Positions 59,045-64,000 of a stretch of 64,000 bases of DNA are shown here, piece after piece. Made by a program: the position numbers and the translations under genes. The stretch covers positions 115,132,021 to 115,196,020 of the forward strand of contig CM045767.1 of NCBI GenBank assembly GCA_025200525.1, written 5' to 3'. The first letter of the stretch is position 1, and the number at the start of each line of letters is the position of its first letter. The notes below the pieces were generated by a model that saw only the letters and a list, made by a program, of their open reading frames with translations, did no database searches and was not told the DNA's origin. This DNA comes from Camellia lanceoleosa. Taxonomy: Eukaryota > Streptophyta > Magnoliopsida > Ericales > Theaceae.

Positions 59045-61225
59045 TGTAACGCCCCCAAATTATTACAATAAATCCAATCCTTAAAACAGAATAATAATAG
59101 GAATATTATGCTTTCATTCATCAGAGTTCGTTTACAAAAGTTAACAAATGCAATATATATTCACAAATGTTCATCCTGAATCTATAGCATGTGTTATAGT
59201 GATAAGAGAATTGAAACTAAACAAATAGTCATATGTCCTATAAGCTTACATCTTTCCAAGCCAATACTTGGTTATACAAAAGTGAGCCCAGCTCAATACA
59301 ATTTAAGCCCTTGGCTATACAAAAGAATACAACAAAATAAAGAAACTTTTGCTCCCAAAAGTCCTTCCAAGCTATTACCTTGGTGGAGGCAGTCACCAAT
59401 ACTTGAAAATGGCTTTCCCAAATAGGGTGAGCCAAAGCCCAATTGGAATACTCTAGCACAATATATGAAATTTAACAAAGTTATAAGTACAATGTACATA
59501 TACAATGCTAGTAATATAATATCCACATTTTATATAACCGTAAAGTACCAGAGTTCATATCTCAATTCATTTTCCTTCAATTCATTTCAAGTTCATTTAT
59601 TCTTCTCAATGCATGAGTTAATTTCATTATCTTTCAACCACCCAACTGAGACTACAACTCAGTGGTTTTCCAATTCAATATCCTACCACACAAATACTTC
59701 AAAATTGCCATTTTACGAAAATTTCATCCGCGGGATCGGTACCCATGTATACACAAGATTTCGGGACTTTCACCCTAGACACTCGGCTAACTTAATTTCA
59801 ATGGAGTCCATCCCCTATCTCTTCACAAACAATGGAGTACATCCCATTTCTCCTCTCAAATATCATACATATACAATACATTTAAAGCATAGTCATATTC
59901 AATGACAACTAACAATAGATTAGTTTCAAGTTACCTAATCCTCATGCATTTTCTACAACAATCATAGCTATCCTCCACCGATAGCCCAATACAGATAATT
60001 CTAAATAGATATACAATCTTCTCAACATATATATTATTTAAATTTCCATGAGTGAGAGACAACACGTGTCCAACTCTACCGTTTACATCAACAGTCATCC
60101 AATTTCACATTGCCATTGCCAATTTCAATTATTTATACAAATAACAATTTGACCCATTTAGGGCAAAACTCCCATTTTTCAAATATCAACCCAAATGGCC
60201 CAAATCAAGTATTTGGCCACAATACAACCTCACATTCAACCCATACCCATGTATTTCACATTCACTTAGAGATCTCTCTTTTAATTTCACACCCAAACCT
60301 TAGGTTTGCTTAAACTACTCTCAAACCCCACCATTGTTACACAATGACAAATAACTAAGCTAAAAACCATATGAAAATGTAGAAAATCCTTACCTCAAAA
60401 AGAGAAGATGAGCTAAGCAAGAATGAAACTTCAAAGATGCCCAAATCCGACTCTATTCGTATCAAAATAAAGATCTTGTGATGGTCTACCTTCTTAACAA
60501 AGGCATTAGGGTAAAGAAATCACTAAAACTAGGTGAAAATGTAGAGAGAATGTGTTTTAGAGAGAAAGAGGGTCCCAACTTTAGGTTTTAGAGAGAAAAA
60601 ATCTAAAAAAGTGATGTAAAAAGTCATTTTCGCGATTTGATATATGCATAGTTCACTCGAGCGCAAGAGTTGACGCTCGAGCGTCAGACACAAAAAGTTG
60701 TTCCGCTCAAGCGCAAGAAAGGCCGCTCGAGCGCCAAGACACAATGAACAAGACGTTCACCACTTGAGCGCAAGAAGTGATTCTTGAGCGTAGAAAACAC
60801 ACATCCAGTAGTTTTGCAGACAACAGACCAACGCTCGAGCGCAAGGAAGGCCGCTTGAGTGCCCACCCGCTCGAGCGTAGGAAACGCTGCTCGAGCGCAG
60901 AAAACACTCTCCTAGTAGTTTTGCAGACTTGCAAAGTACTGAGAGTTCACAAAGCCCGCTCGAGTGTGAGAAGTTCCGCTCAAGCAGAGGAGCAAAATTT
61001 GCAAAGCTTGCTCAAGTGTAAGAATGTCGGCTCGAGCGAAGGAGCAAAAATCTAGGCAACAAAGGTTTGGAAAAACAAGCAACCAACCTATTCCAAACAC
61101 ACAACTACCATCCAAAACCAAACTTAAGGGAGATTAAGAGGAAAAACGATAATGAACAACATTCAGAAACTATAAGCCCGAGTTCGGAATGCAACAAGAG
61201 TTGGGTCAAAACTGGAATCGCTATA
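59045..61225 (-). mobile_element. Solo Tekay-like LTR in the MULE right arm
   Basis: 2181 bp, starts TGTAACGCCCCCAAATTATT and ends GGAATCGCTATA (CTACA expected). Flanked by CATAT (59040-59044) and CACAT (61226-61230); the intact repeat unit elsewhere shows the target was CACAT. Read on the minus strand it ends GGGGGCGTTACA, as the Tekay LTRs do (GAGGGCGTTACA). Parts such as CTTTCCAAGCCAATACTTGG match the partial LTR at 63212. It contains no element genes. Confidence 0.82.
60655..61045. repeat. Cluster of GCTCGAGCG palindromes
   Basis: CGCTCGAGCG or close variants (CTCGAGCGC, CTTGAGCGC, CTCAAGCGC) occur about 15 times in 390 bases, often as CTCGAGCGCAAG, in an otherwise AT-rich LTR. Two copies of a phrase including AGTAGTTTTGCAGAC show tandem duplication of about 110 bases. 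Confidence 0.75.
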
Positions 61226-61900
61226 CACATGACCAGGCAAAACCTATATCCCCATACAACCAACCAAAATCTAATCTAGATAATGATGTTGAAAGCAAGA
61301 AACAGATCATACAATCATTCATATACATTCACATTCTTAATGCGATATGAATATTCACTACATTCAAAAAATAGAGCCATAACCCAACCACATAACCAGC
61401 CAAAACCCATAACCCCATACAATCAAATAAAACTTGCATGTCCATCAATTCCATAAAGTGAAGTTGGAAGCAAAAAATAGAGCAGACAATCCTTCATATA
61501 AATCCAATCACAAATCATATGCATCCATTACATACTAACAAAACCGAACACTTTATGAACATTCACATTGTTCATGTGATGTGAATATTTACCACATTCA
61601 AAAAACAGAGACATAATTCAAACACATGACCAGGCAAAACCTATATCCTCATACAACCAACCAAAATCTAATCTAGATAATGATGTTGAAAGCAAGAAAC
61701 AGATCATACAATCATTCATATACATTTACATTCTTAATGCGATGTGAATATTCACCACATTCAAAAAACAGAGCCATAACTCAACCACATAACCAACTAA
61801 AACCCATAACCCCATACAACTAAATAAAACTTCCATGTCCATCAATTCCAGAAAATGAAGTTGGAAGCAAAAAATAGAGCACATTATTCGTCTTCTTCAA

Positions 61901-62290
61901 ACAGAGCACTACTCGTTCTCTCTTCTGATCAGTGTTTGACTTTGCAACAATGTAAACAAATAGAGCACACTGTTCGTCTTCTTCAAACATACCAGAAACC
62001 ATAACATAACCAAGAGTCACACAACACATCAATTCACAACGACATTGAAACTGCATGACAACCAACATGGGGAACTACCAAAACATAATGATAGTGTTTT
62101 TTTTTTTTTTGTGTAATATATAATAATATTAAATATAAGGGTATAATAGTCTAAAAAAGTAGTGTAAAACAAGAAAAAAGACTTTATGAAATAAAACTAT
62201 AAATATATGGAACTAAGTGGAATATAAATTTCCTTCATGGACTTCTTGTGTTAAAACACTCCTAAATGAGATTTATCAATAAAAATCCCC
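61901..62290. other. Right end of the composite MULE
   Basis: Includes GTTCGTCTTCTTCAAAC twice (61887 and 61974), then a T-run at 62098 and AT-rich sequence. The last 170 bases, reverse complemented, resemble the proposed left terminus. No gene is supported; an 82-codon minus-strand frame at 61820-62068 lies over the repeats. Confidence 0.35.
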
Positions 62291-62570
62291 AAAAAATTAT
62301 AATTTAATTTGATAAAAATAAATATTATTTTTTTTATAAAAATTTTAAAAATTATTTCTACCTCGAAAAATATGATATCATATGAAATTTATGTATGTTT
62401 TTAAATTTTAAATTTTATTAAAATATTTCAAGAAAACATATTCTAAAAATTAAACCAAACAATATCATCTATATCTATATTTGTATTAAGAAAAAAAGGG
62501 TTTTTAATGAGACGGTTTGTGGGAGTTTCAAAGTTCTATCATAAAATTGTTGATTTTTCAATTTACTAAT
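62291..62570. other. AT-rich spacer
   Basis: Only AT-rich sequence with A- and T-runs is visible. It probably lies outside the composite element. Confidence 0.3.
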
Positions 62571-62785
62571 TCGTTTGGCATGCCAGGCTTTTTAGCTCTT
62601 TGGCCACAAAAAGACAAAATAGGTTTTTTTGTCCAATAAGACAAAACATCACATCTAAACCATAATCATATTATTTTTTTCTCTTACAAAAGTCAAAAAA
62701 GCCAAAAAGCCTATTCCAAACGAGGCTTTTTAGCCCCAGGCTAAAAAAGCCAACAAGCAAAAAAGCCAACCCACATCCTAAACGA
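62571..62785. mobile_element. Small inverted-repeat element
   Basis: The left end TCGTTTGGCATGCCAGGCTT and the complement of the right end, TCGTTTAGGATGTGGGTTGG, align over about 30 bases with small differences, and the interior repeats AAAAAGCC/GGCTTTTT. No clear target duplication. It is likely a MITE of unknown superfamily. Confidence 0.45.
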
Positions 62786-63051
62786 TGAGAAAAAAAAAAC
62801 CAATTGGCCAATCTATTTAATTAATCTATATCTATATCTGTATATTATTATAATTGCAGAACGTTGTTGTAGACACCCCATTTTTGACGGCCCTTTAAGA
62901 CTTGGATGTCCTTGCAAGTACATCCAATGATGAGTCTGTTTGCTCGCCAAGCGCTTGAAGTCCTCAGTGGAATGCCACAACTTTGAGCCTTTCAAACCCT
63001 GCATCCATTTTGTCTCATTTTTGGACCATGCCTTGGTCTTTCCATCCTACA

Positions 63052-63165
63052 ATCTCTGGTGGCTTGCCGGCCATCCTTGGAGGCTGCTGGCCATCATTTC
63101 TTGTCTGCCGGCCATTGATGTGCCTTGCCGGCCATTGATGTGCCTTGCCGGCCACCAGTGTTTTC
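63052..63165. repeat. GCCGGCCA minisatellite
   Basis: About five short units around GCCGGCCATTGATGTGCCTT, the last two copies perfect with a 22-base period and earlier ones diverged (GGCCATCCTTGG, CTGGCCATCATTTC). It is GC-richer than its surroundings. Frames across it are repeat artefacts. Confidence 0.7.
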
Positions 63166-63211
63166 TGTAGATATTTTATGCCAGCTATGCTAGCTGTTTG
63201 CACAGATGCAT

Positions 63212-64000
63212 TGTAACGCCCTCATAATAAACCCATAATTCATACAATATTGACATGCTTAGACATAAAAGAAATAAGCATAATTACATTTCATCAGAGC
63301 ATCCATTACAAAATGTATTACATGTTGATAACAAAAGTAAACGCCCTATAGGCTTACAACTTTCCAAGTCAACACTTGGGTTACAAAAAAAAGAGTGCTA
63401 ACTCAATACACAAAATAAGCCCTTGGCTTGATATACATGTAGTACAAAAATGTAATCACAAAAGATGTCCCAGCCACTAAGCCTCTTAAGCTATGTCCTT
63501 GGAGGTGGCATGCTACCTGTACCTGAAAATGATGTCCCATATAGGATGAGCCACAGCCCAGTAGAAATATACTAAACCAACTATAAATAATGACTAAAAT
63601 AATAGCATTCGATAGATGGTCCACACTTATATTCCAACTTATATCACATTACAGTTTCATGACAATCACGTCCATGTTACATTTCATTTTCTGTTTCGCA
63701 TTCGACTTTAAGTTTGAAAACAACGCTCAAAACCTGGCAAAACAATTTAATAAGATTATAACTCATCACTAAAATACTTTCGAAATTCATGATGGATACA
63801 CATTTTGGTGCTCTATCAATAACATATATAAAATCAGTTCCATACTTCACAAATGATACACATTTTGATGCTGTATCAATAAAACAAAACACTTCCATAC
63901 TTCACAAATGATACACATTGTAGTGCTGTATCAATATATCATAGAAACACTTCTATACTTCACAAATTATACACATTGTAGTGCTGTATCAATGTCAAAC
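63212..64000 (-). mobile_element. Partial Tekay-like LTR, cut by the window end
   Basis: Starts TGTAACGCCCTCATAATAAA, the complement of the GAGGGCGTTACA end of the Tekay LTRs. TGCAT (63207-63211) is a possible target copy. Shared phrases with the other LTRs include CCTATAGGCTTACAACTTTC and AAGCCCTTGGCTTG. It is either a solo LTR or the 3' LTR of an element lying to the right. Confidence 0.75.
63781..64000. repeat. Tandem repeats of about 55 bp in the partial LTR
   Basis: Four units carry GATACACATTTTGATGCTGT or a near match followed by ATCAATA and ending CTTCCATAC. The Tekay LTRs have related repeated phrases (GATATAGCTCATATGCTCAT) at the same relative place. Confidence 0.65.

Larger units (their letters stand above)
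58215..61900. repeat. Right-arm tandem repeat of about 400 bp, interrupted by a solo LTR
   Basis: The phrase ATTCACATTGTTCATG and the following 350 bases (ACCAGGCAAAACCCATATCC, GATAATGATGTTGAAAGCAA, ATTCTTAATGCGATGTGAAT) begin near 58573, 58977 and, after the LTR at 59045-61225, near 61559. Removing the LTR and one target copy gives spacings of about 404 and 396 bases. Copies are about 90% or more alike. No gene is present; 58206-58560 holds the upstream side of the transposase with AC-rich sequence. Confidence 0.75.

Overview
This window looks like heterochromatic or otherwise repeat-rich nuclear DNA of a flowering plant, probably a eudicot. It is AT-rich, its gene fragments are interrupted by GT-AG introns, and almost all of it is nested transposable elements. 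The species cannot be named from the sequence. I see no convincingly intact host gene. The best candidate for an independent gene is a 202-codon frame of unknown function at 346-954.

Left edge (1-3.8 kb): the unknown small gene with a TATA box; an AT-rich tandem array (about 1.4-2.9 kb) whose only GC-rich points are ACGG...CCGT islands; and one inverted-repeat transposon (2970-3748) that itself holds a Tourist/Harbinger-type MITE (3108-3463, TSD TAA).

Centre (about 3.8-62.3 kb): I read this as one Mutator-like element (MULE) blown up by later insertions. Removing the insertions leaves about 10.7 kb carrying two genes. One is a mudrA-like transposase on the minus strand (MuDR domain, MULE catalytic core, SWIM zinc finger), found in two halves at 58.2-57.4 kb and 48.6-47.5 kb. 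The other is an ULP1-like cysteine protease gene on the plus strand (40.1-46.5 kb), the pairing known from Kaonashi-type MULEs. Nested in it, from left to right, are: (a) a 5'-truncated Tat-lineage Gypsy element on the minus strand (5171-15.5 kb) with an extra RNase H, a 3'UTR satellite and a spliced antisense gene; (b) a 21.5-kb CACTA element (15694-37227, TSD ATC) carrying intron-containing fragments of three host genes in the same orientation: diacylglycerol kinase, adenylosuccinate lyase and CDPK-related kinase; (c) a solo LTR (37335-39973, TSD TGTAC) carrying an exon fragment of SOQ1; (d) a solo LTR (40933-43513); (e) an Athila-like Gypsy element (48769-57188) sitting in a transposase intron and holding a further 460-bp transposon in one LTR; (f) a solo LTR (59045-61225).

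Inside the CACTA element are two more retrotransposons: a Tork-like Copia element (18702-24007, TSD GTAAT), which splits a captured adenylosuccinate lyase exon, and a Tekay-type chromovirus (25731-34958), which splits the captured kinase and has a rearranged left end joined to a kinase exon through 4-5 bp of microhomology. The Tekay LTRs contain duplicated modules that match the plant U-snRNA promoter (USE 11-mer plus TATA box 33 bp downstream).

Right edge (62.3-64 kb): an inverted-repeat element, a GCCGGC-containing minisatellite, and the start of another minus-strand LTR that runs off the window.

Most element proteins are broken by stops or frameshifts, so mobility would depend on related intact copies elsewhere. 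The strongest points for follow-up are the multi-gene CACTA capture, the SOQ1 fragment in an LTR, the snRNA-like LTR promoter and the antisense spliced gene in the Tat element.
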